Shown one piece after another: positions 15,435 through 23,776 of a stretch of 39,172 bases of DNA. The notes below the pieces were generated by a model. That model saw only the letters and a list, made by a program, of their open reading frames with translations. It was not told the DNA's origin and ran no database searches. How positions within the stretch are numbered: the first letter of the stretch is position 1; each line of letters opens with the position of its first letter. Source of the DNA: JARRNO01 sp037384885 (GTDB lineage: Bacteria > Acidobacteriota > UBA4820 > DSQY01). Where the stretch lies: the NCBI GenBank assembly GCA_037384885.1, contig JARRNO010000009.1, positions 1 to 39,172 on the forward strand. The letters are read 5' to 3'. The position numbers were made by a program, and so were the translations under genes.

Positions 15435-16271
15435 ATGCGCCTGATTCTGTTGGGTGCAAACGGCATGTTCGGCCGAGACGCCTCCGGCTTTTTCAGGCGA
15501 AGGGGACACCAGGTGATTCCCGCCGACCTTCCCGAGGTGGACATTACGGACGCCCCCTCCCTCCAAGCCTGGATCGGAAACCATCCGGCCGATCTCGTCG
15601 TCAACGCCGCGGCCTATACGGATGTGGACGGGGCGGAGACCCACCGGGAAGAAGCCTTCCGGGTCAACGCGGAAGGCGCTGGAAACGCCGCGCGCGCCTG
15701 CCTGGAACTGAAGCTGCCGCTCGTCCACATCAGCACCGATTACGTCTTTCCGGGCGACAATCCCGGCGGGTACCGTCCGGAAGACGCCCCCGGACCCGCG
15801 GTGAACGTCTACGGCAAAAGCAAACTCGCAGGGGAGCGGCTGGTCGAGAGTGTTCTTCCCGAAGAGCTTCGCCTGGTCTGCCGGACCCAGTGGCTGTATG
15901 GCCGGCACGGCAAAAATTTCGTGGACACCATTGCAGCTCTGGCGCGCGAGCGTGACAGCCTGCGAATCGTCAACGACCAGTGGGGCGTTCCGACGCACAC
16001 CCTCGAACTCGCCCGCCAGATGACCGGCCTTCTGGAATCGGGCGCACGGGGAACCGCACATACGGTGGGCGGCGCCGGCCCGGTCACCTGGTACCGCGTG
16101 GGCTGCGAGATCGTCAAGACGCTGGGATCTCCCTGCCGCGTCGAGCCGTGCGCCTCTCAAGATTTTGTCCGCCCGGCGCCGCGCCCCCGCCACGCCTGGC
16201 TGGCCGCGCCCGAAGGGGGCTCGCCCTGGAAGAGCGGCCTGACTGGCGCATCGTGCTGCTGGACGCCCTGA
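15435..16271 (+). CDS. rmlD: dTDP-4-dehydrorhamnose reductase, C-terminus disrupted
   Basis: 278 residues are readable. The N-terminal NAD(P)-binding motif GANGMFG, NAAAYTDVDGAE, STDYVFPGD, the YGKSK catalytic Tyr/Lys pair and RTQWLYG are all present. After about residue 255 (VRPAPRPRHAWLA) the expected RmlD ending is replaced by an unrelated tail, because the DNA joins to the interior of rmlB near 16220. About 25-30 C-terminal residues of substrate-binding sequence seem missing. A strong GGAGGAGAG site precedes ATG 15435. The core would fold, but activity is doubtful. Confidence 0.85.
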   Translation: MRLILLGANGMFGRDASGFFRRRGHQVIPADLPEVDITDAPSLQAWIGNHPADLVVNAAAYTDVDGAETHREEAFRVNAEGAGNAARACLELKLPLVHISTDYVFPGDNPGGYRPEDAPGPAVNVYGKSKLAGERLVESVLPEELRLVCRTQWLYGRHGKNFVDTIAALARERDSLRIVNDQWGVPTHTLELARQMTGLLESGARGTAHTVGGAGPVTWYRVGCEIVKTLGSPCRVEPCASQDFVRPAPRPRHAWLAAPEGGSPWKSGLTGASCCWTP

Positions 16272-17218
16272 CCTACGCCGGCAACCTCGAAAACCTCGCC
16301 GGTCTTGAAGAGAGCTACGACGGCCGTTACGAGTTTGTGCGCGGGGACGTGGCCGACGAGGAGACGGTGGAAGCGCTTTTCGGGAGGCATCGCTTTGAAG
16401 GCGTCATTCACTTCGCTGCCGAAAGCCACGTGGACCGGTCTATCCTGGGCCCCATGGCCTTCGTCCGCACGAACGTCACGGGAACGGCCGTCCTGCTTGA
16501 AGCCGCGAGAAAGCACTGGAAGGCCGGCGGCGGCCGGTTTCTCCAAGTTTCCACCGACGAGGTGTACGGGCAGCTCGGCGAGGACGGCGTTTTCACCGAA
16601 GAGACCCCCTTGTCGCCCAGTTCTCCGTACTCCGCCACAAAGGCCGCCGCGGACCAGCTGGTGACAGCCTATGGCCGGACTTTCGGGTTGAACACCGTTA
16701 TCACGAGATGCTGCAACAACTACGGCCCCTACCAGTTCCCGGAAAAGTTGATCCCCTTCATGATCACGAGGGCGCTCGCCGGAGAAACGCTCCCCGTTTA
16801 CGGCAAAGGCGAAAACGTCCGCGACTGGATCCACGTGCTGGACCACAATCGAGGCGTTCTGCTCGCCTTCGACCGCGGGCGGGCCGGAGAAGTTTACAAT
16901 CTCGGCGCGCGGTGCGAGCGCCGCAATATCGACCTGGTCGAGCTGCTTGCCTCGGCTCTCGCCGGTCTCCTGGGCGAACCGCCCTCAAAATACCGGTCGA
17001 AGATCACCTTTGTGAAGGACCGCCCTGGACATGACTGGCGCTACGCCATCGACCCGTCCAAGGCGGAAAACGAACTGGGGTTCAAGCCTGAAGCTTCCTT
17101 CGAAGAAGGACTTCACGAGACCATCCGGTGGTACCTGGGCCATGAATCCTGGTGGCGGCGCATTCAGAGCGGCGAATACCGCCGGTTCATCCAGGCCCAG
17201 TATGGAGACGGCGGCTGA
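16220..17218 (+). CDS. rmlB: dTDP-glucose 4,6-dehydratase, 5'-truncated
   Basis: Homology begins at about 16220 (LALEERPDWRIVLLDALTYAGN) and continues to the normal end. Present: HFAAESHVDRSI, the STDEVYGQ catalytic Thr-Asp-Glu, SPYSATKAAADQL (Tyr-x3-Lys), RCCNNYGPYQFPEKLIP and GKGENVRDWIHV. Missing: the first roughly 25 residues with the GGAGFIGS dinucleotide-binding loop and any credible start codon; GTG 16253 is the nearest in-frame candidate. The frame runs open upstream inside rmlD but encodes no Rossmann start. The enzyme normally converts dTDP-glucose to dTDP-4-keto-6-deoxyglucose using bound NAD, so this version should be inactive unless the junction is an assembly error. Confidence 0.8.
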   Translation, partial: LALEERPDWRIVLLDALTYAGNLENLAGLEESYDGRYEFVRGDVADEETVEALFGRHRFEGVIHFAAESHVDRSILGPMAFVRTNVTGTAVLLEAARKHWKAGGGRFLQVSTDEVYGQLGEDGVFTEETPLSPSSPYSATKAAADQLVTAYGRTFGLNTVITRCCNNYGPYQFPEKLIPFMITRALAGETLPVYGKGENVRDWIHVLDHNRGVLLAFDRGRAGEVYNLGARCERRNIDLVELLASALAGLLGEPPSKYRSKITFVKDRPGHDWRYAIDPSKAENELGFKPEASFEEGLHETIRWYLGHESWWRRIQSGEYRRFIQAQYGDGG

Positions 17219-17272
17219 CCCGCTTCGCCCCGCGACATTTGACGCATCTTCAGCGCTTTGGAAAGAAACCCC

Positions 17273-17300
17273 TTGACGCTCGCTTAAAGCGCGATATCCT
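17273..17300 (+). promoter_or_regulatory. Promoter with spacer palindrome upstream of rubrerythrin-like gene
   Basis: TTGACG (17273-17278) and TATCCT (17295-17300) are 16 bp apart. The spacer contains a perfect 11-base palindrome, CGCTTAAAGCG (17281-17291), a plausible repressor operator; a related half-site AGCGCTTT lies at 17252-17259. The leader that follows also has a GGTGC...GCACC hairpin. Confidence 0.45.
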
Positions 17301-17361
17301 GAGGTAGGTGCACGGCTTCGCACCGGCGGGGCCGCAGGGCACCTTACTCCGGAAAGCAGGC

Positions 17362-17853
17362 ATGATGGACGAAGGCAAAACATTCTTCCGGCAGATCGAA
17401 GACATCGAAAAGAAAATGGCCAAGCTCTACGAAGCTTTCAGCAGGCGTTTCGCCAATGACTCGGAAGCCTCGGCCTTCTTCTACCGGATGTCCAGCGAAG
17501 AGAAATCCCATGCCACGCAGGTGCAGTACCAGCGCCGCGTTCTCAGGCAGAACCCTTCCATTCACATCGGCACCAAAGCGGACGCCCAAGCCGTCCGGGA
17601 TCTGTCAAGCCGCATCGATAGGATCAACATAGAGGCGCTCTCTCTGGAAGAAGCGCTCCTCCTGGCCATCGAACTCGAGCAGTCCGACGCCGAAAGGAAC
17701 CTCTCCGGCCAGGAGCATCCCCACCTTGGAAAATTGATGAGTTCCATGGCCTTGCAGGATAAGCGCCACGTGGAAGCGCTCGAGACTTTCGCCGCGTCGC
17801 GCGGCGTCTCTCTGGAGGGCAGTCGGGCGGCCGGTTCAATCGGATCCCCATAA
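17362..17853 (+). CDS. Rubrerythrin/ferritin-like di-iron protein without rubredoxin domain
   Basis: About 163 residues, starting at ATG 17362 or 17365. The sequence is almost all helical, as in a ferritin-like four-helix bundle. Likely metal ligands: Glu24 or a neighbour in helix 1, E47-x-x-H50 at the end of helix 2, an acidic helix 3 (LAIELEQSDAE) and a D-x-x-H in QDKRH in helix 4, where the usual Glu is Asp. There is no Cys-rich rubredoxin tail. Relatives act in peroxide detoxification or as iron-binding scaffolds. It has its own promoter and is separate from the rml operon. Function is inferred from fold only. Confidence 0.7.
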   Translation: MMDEGKTFFRQIEDIEKKMAKLYEAFSRRFANDSEASAFFYRMSSEEKSHATQVQYQRRVLRQNPSIHIGTKADAQAVRDLSSRIDRINIEALSLEEALLLAIELEQSDAERNLSGQEHPHLGKLMSSMALQDKRHVEALETFAASRGVSLEGSRAAGSIGSP

Positions 17854-17965
17854 TCCAGGCGATTGGTCGGGAAGGAATTTGTTTTTTGCCTCGGTGGTTG
17901 TCCTAAAGTGAAGCCGGAAAGCGGGGTTGCTTTCGGCATGATTCGGTTTCGGATGGTATAGATAG

Positions 17966-18409
17966 ATGTCGAGCTTTTCTCACGCTTCCGAATTCTCCCT
18001 CACAGCGGGGGACCCCTCCAACAACAGGCTGGCGACCGAAGCGGTCGACGGCATGCTCGAATCCTACCGCACCGGTGACGCCGAACTAGGCGAAGCCCAC
18101 GTCCACCTTCCTCTCATGGAAGTCATCGAGTGGAAGGGCCTTTCCAATATCTGGCACGCCGGAATCGACGAGTTCCGCCAGACTGTGGAAGCCCACCGCG
18201 AAGAACCGCTCAGCCAGGAATCCATCAGTGAGCACATCGAATGGCTCTCTGACTTGACCGCCCTGGTTTACCGGCGGGTTAAAACCACGCTTCCCAGTGG
18301 GCGTTCCTTCGATTCTCCGGCCCTGTTCGTCGTCACCAAGGACCGGCAGGGTGACTTCAAGGTCACCTTTTCCTGGTGGGGCGCCTTCCCCGACTGGTTC
18401 CAGGGATAG
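17966..18409 (+). CDS. Conserved-looking hypothetical protein, possibly NTF2/SnoaL-like
   Basis: 147 residues, no signal peptide or membrane helix. I do not recognise a family with certainty. The pattern of N-terminal helices followed by curved strands (TALVYRRVKTTL, PALFVVTK, GDFKVTFSWWGAFPDWF) is compatible with an NTF2/SnoaL-like barrel, but this is a guess. No clear ribosome-binding site precedes ATG 17966. A GC-rich hairpin at 17913-17937 (GCCG-GAAAGC against GCTTTCGGC, one bulge) lies between this gene and the rubrerythrin-like gene. Codon use looks normal for the window. Confidence 0.55.
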   Translation: MSSFSHASEFSLTAGDPSNNRLATEAVDGMLESYRTGDAELGEAHVHLPLMEVIEWKGLSNIWHAGIDEFRQTVEAHREEPLSQESISEHIEWLSDLTALVYRRVKTTLPSGRSFDSPALFVVTKDRQGDFKVTFSWWGAFPDWFQG

Positions 18410-18427
18410 GGAACGTTCTTCACCCCG

Positions 18428-18678
18428 CGCAGCGGCACGCTATTCGAATTCTTGCCCGCGGCGGTAATCCCGCGTCTACAATTCACGAATCACGGTTCAC
18501 GATTCACCGGCCGCGCAGCGGCCCCCCATTCAAATCCTTGCCAGCAACGTATTGCCCGCGAACACTTCCTAACCTCCCAGCTCTTTACTTCCTCGCTGGC
18601 CGCAAAGGGCTCACTGCGCGCCATGCGCGCAGACTTCCCAGCTCTTTACTTCCTCACTTGAAGGGCCGCTGAGCGGCC
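18428..18678 (+). repeat. Composite intergenic repeat, copy B
   Basis: This fills the 281-bp gap before the hydrolase gene. In order: a GCAGCGGCACGCT start with a TTCGAATTCTTGCCC module (18430-18475), four heptads of the NNTCACG type (18481-18508), the palindrome GGCCGC-GCA-GCGGCC (18509-18523), a 73-bp module (18529-18601), a GCGCGC-CAT-GCGCGC palindrome (18616-18630), a partial repeat of the 73-bp module end (18633-18655) and GGCCGCT-G-AGCGGCC (18664-18678). The first half matches copy A on the opposite strand; the 73-bp module matches copy C at about 58 of 73 positions, counted by hand without gaps. Confidence 0.7.
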
Positions 18679-18690
18679 AGGGAGCCTGCC

Positions 18691-19521
18691 ATGTTTGGAT
18701 ACGAAATGGTTTTCGTCCACGGCGCCAACGCCGGGCCCTGGATCTGGACCCCCTGGCCCGCCTTCTTCACCGAAGCGGGCTGGAGCGTCCGGACGCTGAC
18801 CCTCCCCGGCCATGCGCCGGGCGACGCCGATCCGCATGACGGGCTCGACGACTACGTGGACGCCCTGGAGGATTTCGTCCACACCCCCGAAAAGACCGTC
18901 ATTGTGGCCCACAGCATGGGGGGCTGGGTCACCATGAAATACATGGAAAAGCACCGCGTGGCCGCCTCCGTACTCGTGGCGCCCCTTCCCATTGAAGGCC
19001 TTCCTGGGCGCGCCCGGAACGCGCTAAGCGGCATGGCGCCCCTCACCATGCTGCGCGTGACGCTTTTCGGATCTCCTCTCCAGATGGTCCGGGAAGATTG
19101 GGTGCGCCGGATTTGTTTTCGAGATGATACAGATCCGGTTGTCGTCCGGAGGGTCTGGGAAAACATGGGCCTGGAAAGCGGCCGCGCCTGCCGGCAGATG
19201 TCTTTCATGCGGTTCTACCGGTTCACGGGGCTCGGTATCCGCAAAAAAAGGCTCGCGAGAACCCAGGCCGGCATCCCGCACCTGATCGTTGCCTCGGAGT
19301 CGGATTTCTACTTCCGGCCGGGAGACCTGGAAGGCACGGCGCGCGTTCTTCACGCGGAGATGCTCCCCTTGAAGAACATGCCGCACTGCATGGTACAGGA
19401 AGACAAGGAGTTCAAGCTGGCGGAACGTATCAAAGCGTGGCTGGCGAACCGAGTCGGCGAAGCGGCGGGGGCACCGCCGCAGCGCCCGTTCCAACGGCTG
19501 GATGAGGAGGCGAAACCATGA
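18691..19521 (+). CDS. Alpha/beta-hydrolase fold protein
   Basis: 276 residues. Opening strand VFVHGANAGPWIW carries the oxyanion region, the nucleophile elbow is AHSMGG, and plausible acid and base are the Asp of SESDFYF and the His of MPHCMV near the end. There is no signal peptide, so it is cytoplasmic. GGGAG lies about 6 bp before ATG 18691. Its stop overlaps the start of the aminotransferase (ATGA), so the product probably serves the same pathway. Esterase, thioesterase and amidase chemistries are all possible. Confidence 0.82.
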   Translation: MFGYEMVFVHGANAGPWIWTPWPAFFTEAGWSVRTLTLPGHAPGDADPHDGLDDYVDALEDFVHTPEKTVIVAHSMGGWVTMKYMEKHRVAASVLVAPLPIEGLPGRARNALSGMAPLTMLRVTLFGSPLQMVREDWVRRICFRDDTDPVVVRRVWENMGLESGRACRQMSFMRFYRFTGLGIRKKRLARTQAGIPHLIVASESDFYFRPGDLEGTARVLHAEMLPLKNMPHCMVQEDKEFKLAERIKAWLANRVGEAAGAPPQRPFQRLDEEAKP

Positions 19522-20837
19522 CTCACCCTACCAAGGCGCCGTCCCCGGACCAGCCTTCGCTGGTGGTCCGCCCCGAAGAACTGGCCGGGATCGACAGAAG
19601 CGTGGCCTCCATGGCCGTCATTCCAGGGTCCCGCATGTTCGAAATCAAGGACGCGCTGTCGGTTTTCACGCGTTCCCGCCCGGGCGAGGAGACCTATGAC
19701 GCGAGCCAGGGCGACGGCGGCGCCAGCCTTCCCGGTGTCCCTCCCGAACTCTTCGATCGCGCCAACGCCTTGCAGAAAGAACACGGCTCGGGCTACGACA
19801 AGCCCTTCGGCACCCCCGGATTCCGGAAATCGGTTGTCGAGAACTACTGGAACCTGGAAGAAGCCTCCGGATGGGGGCCGGACAATATCATCGCCTGCCA
19901 GGGCGGCCGCGATGCGCTTCTGAAAATCTACGACGCCGTCCAGGCGCTCGGATTCGGCCGCCGCGGCGACTTCATCCTCGTGTCCAGGGTGCCGTGGATT
20001 TCTTACAACTGGGGTCCCTATTCGGTGGGCTCCAACGTCATGCTCGCCCCCGGACGCGAAGAAGACGCCTGGGCGCTTACGGAAGAAAGCATCGCCGAGA
20101 GCGTACGGTACGCGCAGACGATAGAGAATCGCAAGGTCGCCGCGCTCGTGATCACCAGCCCCGACAACCCCACCGGCAGGACCATCGGCGAAGAGCGGCA
20201 GGCGTCGCTTGCCAGGGCCGCCTTCTCCGCCGGCGTTCCCTATGTCGTTTTCGACTGGATCTACCACCGCGTCACGGACGGGCCCCACCACGATCTGAAC
20301 CGCTTTCTGTCCCGGCTCGAACCCACCGAGCGCGAGCGATGCATTTTTCTGGACGGCCTCACAAAGTCCCTCGGGGCGAGCAACGTGCGCAACGCCCACG
20401 TGGCCGCGTCCAAGAAGGTGGTCAAATTCATCCAGAACCGCGCCTCGCACGGGGTCATCCCCTCCTTTTACGGCCTCGCGGTGGCCATGGCCGCCTACGA
20501 GATGGGCTACGAAAAGGCCGCGGCCTCCGTCGTCGGCCCCACCAACGAAAGCCGGAAGGTCATGGCCTCTTTCCTGGAAGACAAGGGAATCCGCCACATC
20601 CTCGGCAAAGGGTATTACGCCTTTCTGTACGTCGGCCCCTGGATGGACCGCTCCGGGATGGCCGACTCCGCCGCCATGGGGGCTTACCTTGCCGAGAAGT
20701 TCGGCCTGGCGGTCGTACCCGGCGTCTACTTCAGCGGCTTCGCCTCCCGATGGATCCGCTTTTCCTACGCGCTGCCTCCCGGCCGCACCCGGGGCGCTGC
20801 AAGCCGGCTGTGGGAAGCCCTCGAGGCGCTCCGTTAG
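19518..20837 (+). CDS. Fold-type-I PLP-dependent aminotransferase (class I/II)
   Basis: 439 residues. Typical class I/II marks: YDKPFGTPGFRKSV, ACQGGRDALLKIYDA, ITSPDNPTGR with the Asn that contacts PLP, a GLTKSLGASNVR segment with PLP lysine Lys283, and FASRWIRFSYA with the carboxylate-binding Arg. It is coupled to the hydrolase (4-bp overlap) and followed 57 bp later by the ligase/peptidase fusion gene. Substrate is unknown. The fold also includes carbon-sulfur lyases, and the family cannot be pinned further by eye. Confidence 0.85.
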   Translation: MTHPTKAPSPDQPSLVVRPEELAGIDRSVASMAVIPGSRMFEIKDALSVFTRSRPGEETYDASQGDGGASLPGVPPELFDRANALQKEHGSGYDKPFGTPGFRKSVVENYWNLEEASGWGPDNIIACQGGRDALLKIYDAVQALGFGRRGDFILVSRVPWISYNWGPYSVGSNVMLAPGREEDAWALTEESIAESVRYAQTIENRKVAALVITSPDNPTGRTIGEERQASLARAAFSAGVPYVVFDWIYHRVTDGPHHDLNRFLSRLEPTERERCIFLDGLTKSLGASNVRNAHVAASKKVVKFIQNRASHGVIPSFYGLAVAMAAYEMGYEKAAASVVGPTNESRKVMASFLEDKGIRHILGKGYYAFLYVGPWMDRSGMADSAAMGAYLAEKFGLAVVPGVYFSGFASRWIRFSYALPPGRTRGAASRLWEALEALR

Positions 20838-20894
20838 CCTGACACGGCAGACACGGGCGTATCCGCCTCTTCAGCCCATAAAGAGGAAGGCCGG

Positions 20895-23711
20895 ATGAAA
20901 ACCGTGAACTGGGAAAAATTCGGCGAGAAAGTCCGGATGGCCGTGTCCTCGTCCCTCGAAAGCCACTTCGAGCGGGGCACGAGCGGCATGGAGCTGGAAT
21001 TCAACATCCTGGACTCCCAGCTAAGGCCCGTACTCACGGTGGGCTACGGCCCCGAGCAGAGGTCCTTCGCCGACTACTTCCACGACCAGCACCTGCCCGC
21101 CTGGCTGGGGGAACGGGCGCAGCTGGAAGTCTTCCACTGGATGACCGAAGTCGCCACCCGTCCGTACTACCATCCCATGGGAACGGCACTCGAAGCCCGC
21201 CTGCTGGAAGCGGCCGTCTTTAACGCCCTCGCCCGGGCGGGTCTTGAATTTGGAGAGACCTTCGGCGCCCTTCACGGCAACCTGCTTTACCGCGTGGCGC
21301 CCGGCGAAAAAAGCATTCCAGGCGGATGGCCCCTGGCCAAGCGCCGCTACCTTGCCCAGTGCGTGGCGCGGTACGGCGAGCGACTCGCCACGGCGGGCAT
21401 CCACACCAACCACTCCTACCCCGAGGCGCTTCTGTCCTGGGATTTCTTCCACCTGCCCCGGCACCGCCGGGAGGGCCGCACCCTCATCGATTACCGCAAC
21501 GAGGCGGTCATCAGGGCCACCCGGCTGCTGCGGCCCTTCTGTCCGCTGTTCATCGCCGTGACCGCTTCCACGCCGCTGGCGGCCGCTCCGGGAGGCGGGG
21601 CCGAGCTGACGGAAAACGACAGCAACCGCCTTTTGACCTTTCCGAATCCTCCCGAACTTGACGTGCCCTACCTGTACGCCAGCTATGCAGACTATTTGAG
21701 AATTTCCTACGACCTGGTCCGCAAGGGCGTGCGGTTCGGCGCCAACAACTGGACACCGGTCCGCGCCCGCTCCGACGTAGACCCGGTCAACCGGAACATC
21801 TCCGCCACGAGCGAACAGTTGCGAGAGCTTTACCGCCTGGGCCTCTACAGCGTGGACGAAAGACAGTCGCTCGATGAGACCGAGCGGCAGCTCACCATTG
21901 AAAACCTTTGCGCCCGGGTGGATCTGCCCATGAACCGCGTGGAAGTCCGCACGGACGAAGGCGGAGAATCGCTGGACCTCTGCCTGGCCAAGATCGCCTT
22001 CAAGGAACTCCTCATGTACCGCATTTACGGCGACCCCGCCTTCGGCGCCCAGTACGCCTACGACGCCGAGGACGTGGACCGCGCCCGGCGCAACGAGGAT
22101 GCGGCCGCCCGTAAGGGCCTCCAGGCGGAGATCGAGCATCCTCTCAGAGGCGGCAAATGTTCTGTCCGTGACTTTCTGAAGGAAACCCTGGATGACCTCG
22201 CGCCGCTGGCCCGCGCGCTTGACTACGAGTCGTTCCTGGGCCCGCTGCGCCACATGGCGCAGGGCGGTCCAAACCCGGCGGAGTCCATCCGGCTCTGGTT
22301 CCGTGGAAGGATAGGTGAGGATGAGCGTGCCGTCCCACCGGCGCTCCTGGATGAATGGGTCCGTGGGCGCGCCGAAGGGGTGGGCCGGGAGCTGGAAACC
22401 TTGTCCAACAAGATGCTGGCGCTCGGCGACGAGGAAGCCAAGCTTGCAGAAATCCTGGATCCCTTCCAGGAGGAGACGAAACGCGACCCCTCGCTGCCCT
22501 GCCGCCTGGCGCCGGAACGACCGGCCGCCGTTCAGGCGGGTGGGGACGTTACGTCCGACGTCCTGGCCCTCGCATCGTCTCTCGTGGCCATTCCCTCGGT
22601 CACGAACTGCGCGGATGAACGGCTGGATGAAGTGGAGCGCTGTGCGCGGTTCATCGCGGCCGCCCTGAAGGAATCGGGCGCGGAGGTCAGGATCTTCGAC
22701 TCAGAAGCCTATCCCGCCGTCTTGGCCGGGTTTCCCGGGGCTCAGCTGGCGCCGGTCACGCTGGGCGGCCATTTCGACGTGGTAGCGCCCGACCCCAACG
22801 ACACCCAGTTTGAACCGAGAATCGAAGGCGACTACTTCTGGGGCCGGGGCTCTGCGGACATGAAGACCGTGGTGGCGAGCAACATCATCTGGATGCGCCG
22901 CGCCCTTCAAAAGGGACCACCCTATCCCCCGGTCAACCTTCTGCTCGTCGGCAACGAGGAGAACGGTGAAACGTCGCCCTTCGGAACGCCGCATGTCCTG
23001 AAGGCGCTGCGGCGCGAGAGCGCCTGGTCCCCCGAGTTCATGATCCTGGGCGAGCGCACCGGCGAGCGGGGCGACGAGCGGTTCGGAAAGATCTGCACCG
23101 CAAACCGCGGCGTCGTCCGGCTGCTGATCTCGGCGAAGGGGGAGCGTGGGCATACGGGTATGTCCGCGGCGCCCGCCGATCTGCTGGAGCGCCTCGTTTC
23201 CGCCCGCAGCGCCATGGATGACCTGCTGCACGACTGGCTGACGCTCTCGGATGAACAAGAGTGGCAGAGCAGCTACCGGTTCCCTTTCCTGAATGTCGGT
23301 GAGACGGGAGTCTACAACATCACACCGGATGAAGCGTGGCTCGGGCTGGAAATCCGCCCCATCCCCGAAGAGGACCTGGACGGTCTTCTGGACAGGTTGA
23401 ACCGGATCGCCGGCGAACTGGAACTTCAGATCACCCCGCAGGTTCGCGAAGCAGGCGTGGCCTGCCCCCCTGAAAACGTGCACCTGGCATATCTACTGGG
23501 CGCCATGCAGGACGTGTCGGGGCGCCCCGCAGAAGTCAGCCGGAAGCTGGCCGGCACTTCGGCCCGGTTCTCGCCGGGAGGCAATGCTGTCGTCTGGGGC
23601 CAATCCGGTAAGGGGCCGCACAGCCGCCACGAGTGCCATTTCATCCCCAGCATCGCGCCCTATATCGAGGTCCTCGACCGCTTCGCCGAACGGCAGAAAA
23701 CCAAGACGTGA
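20895..23711 (+). CDS. Fusion of glutamate-cysteine ligase-like domain with M20 metallopeptidase
   Basis: 938 residues, with AGAGGAAGG just upstream of ATG 20895. Residues 1 to about 540 resemble glutamate-cysteine ligases and related carboxylate-amine ligases: GMELEFN (Mg/Glu-binding), a QLE...T block, an HTNHSYP segment and RVEVRTDE. Residues about 550-938 are an M20 peptidase/deacylase: GGHFD (His626, Asp628), GRGSADMK (Asp655), NEENGE (Glu688 catalytic, Glu689) and a late HSRHE-type ligand His; all zinc and catalytic residues look intact. One chain could therefore both form and cleave an amide. The partners upstream are an aminotransferase and a hydrolase. I know of no characterised enzyme with this architecture. 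The pathway is unknown. Confidence 0.8.
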   Translation: MKTVNWEKFGEKVRMAVSSSLESHFERGTSGMELEFNILDSQLRPVLTVGYGPEQRSFADYFHDQHLPAWLGERAQLEVFHWMTEVATRPYYHPMGTALEARLLEAAVFNALARAGLEFGETFGALHGNLLYRVAPGEKSIPGGWPLAKRRYLAQCVARYGERLATAGIHTNHSYPEALLSWDFFHLPRHRREGRTLIDYRNEAVIRATRLLRPFCPLFIAVTASTPLAAAPGGGAELTENDSNRLLTFPNPPELDVPYLYASYADYLRISYDLVRKGVRFGANNWTPVRARSDVDPVNRNISATSEQLRELYRLGLYSVDERQSLDETERQLTIENLCARVDLPMNRVEVRTDEGGESLDLCLAKIAFKELLMYRIYGDPAFGAQYAYDAEDVDRARRNEDAAARKGLQAEIEHPLRGGKCSVRDFLKETLDDLAPLARALDYESFLGPLRHMAQGGPNPAESIRLWFRGRIGEDERAVPPALLDEWVRGRAEGVGRELETLSNKMLALGDEEAKLAEILDPFQEETKRDPSLPCRLAPERPAAVQAGGDVTSDVLALASSLVAIPSVTNCADERLDEVERCARFIAAALKESGAEVRIFDSEAYPAVLAGFPGAQLAPVTLGGHFDVVAPDPNDTQFEPRIEGDYFWGRGSADMKTVVASNIIWMRRALQKGPPYPPVNLLLVGNEENGETSPFGTPHVLKALRRESAWSPEFMILGERTGERGDERFGKICTANRGVVRLLISAKGERGHTGMSAAPADLLERLVSARSAMDDLLHDWLTLSDEQEWQSSYRFPFLNVGETGVYNITPDEAWLGLEIRPIPEEDLDGLLDRLNRIAGELELQITPQVREAGVACPPENVHLAYLLGAMQDVSGRPAEVSRKLAGTSARFSPGGNAVVWGQSGKGPHSRHECHFIPSIAPYIEVLDRFAERQKTKT

Positions 23712-23738
23712 AGAAGTGGGGCGCCGGCATGCGGCCGC

Positions 23739-23754
23739 GGGCGCTCACGCGCCC
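23739..23754 (+). terminator. Possible hairpin terminator after the ligase/peptidase gene
   Basis: GGGCGC-TCAC-GCGCCC forms a perfect 6-bp stem 28 bases after the stop codon. No U-tract follows (TACCGCTCC), so intrinsic termination is uncertain. Confidence 0.3.
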
Positions 23755-23776
23755 TACCGCTCCGGCCGAAAGTTGG

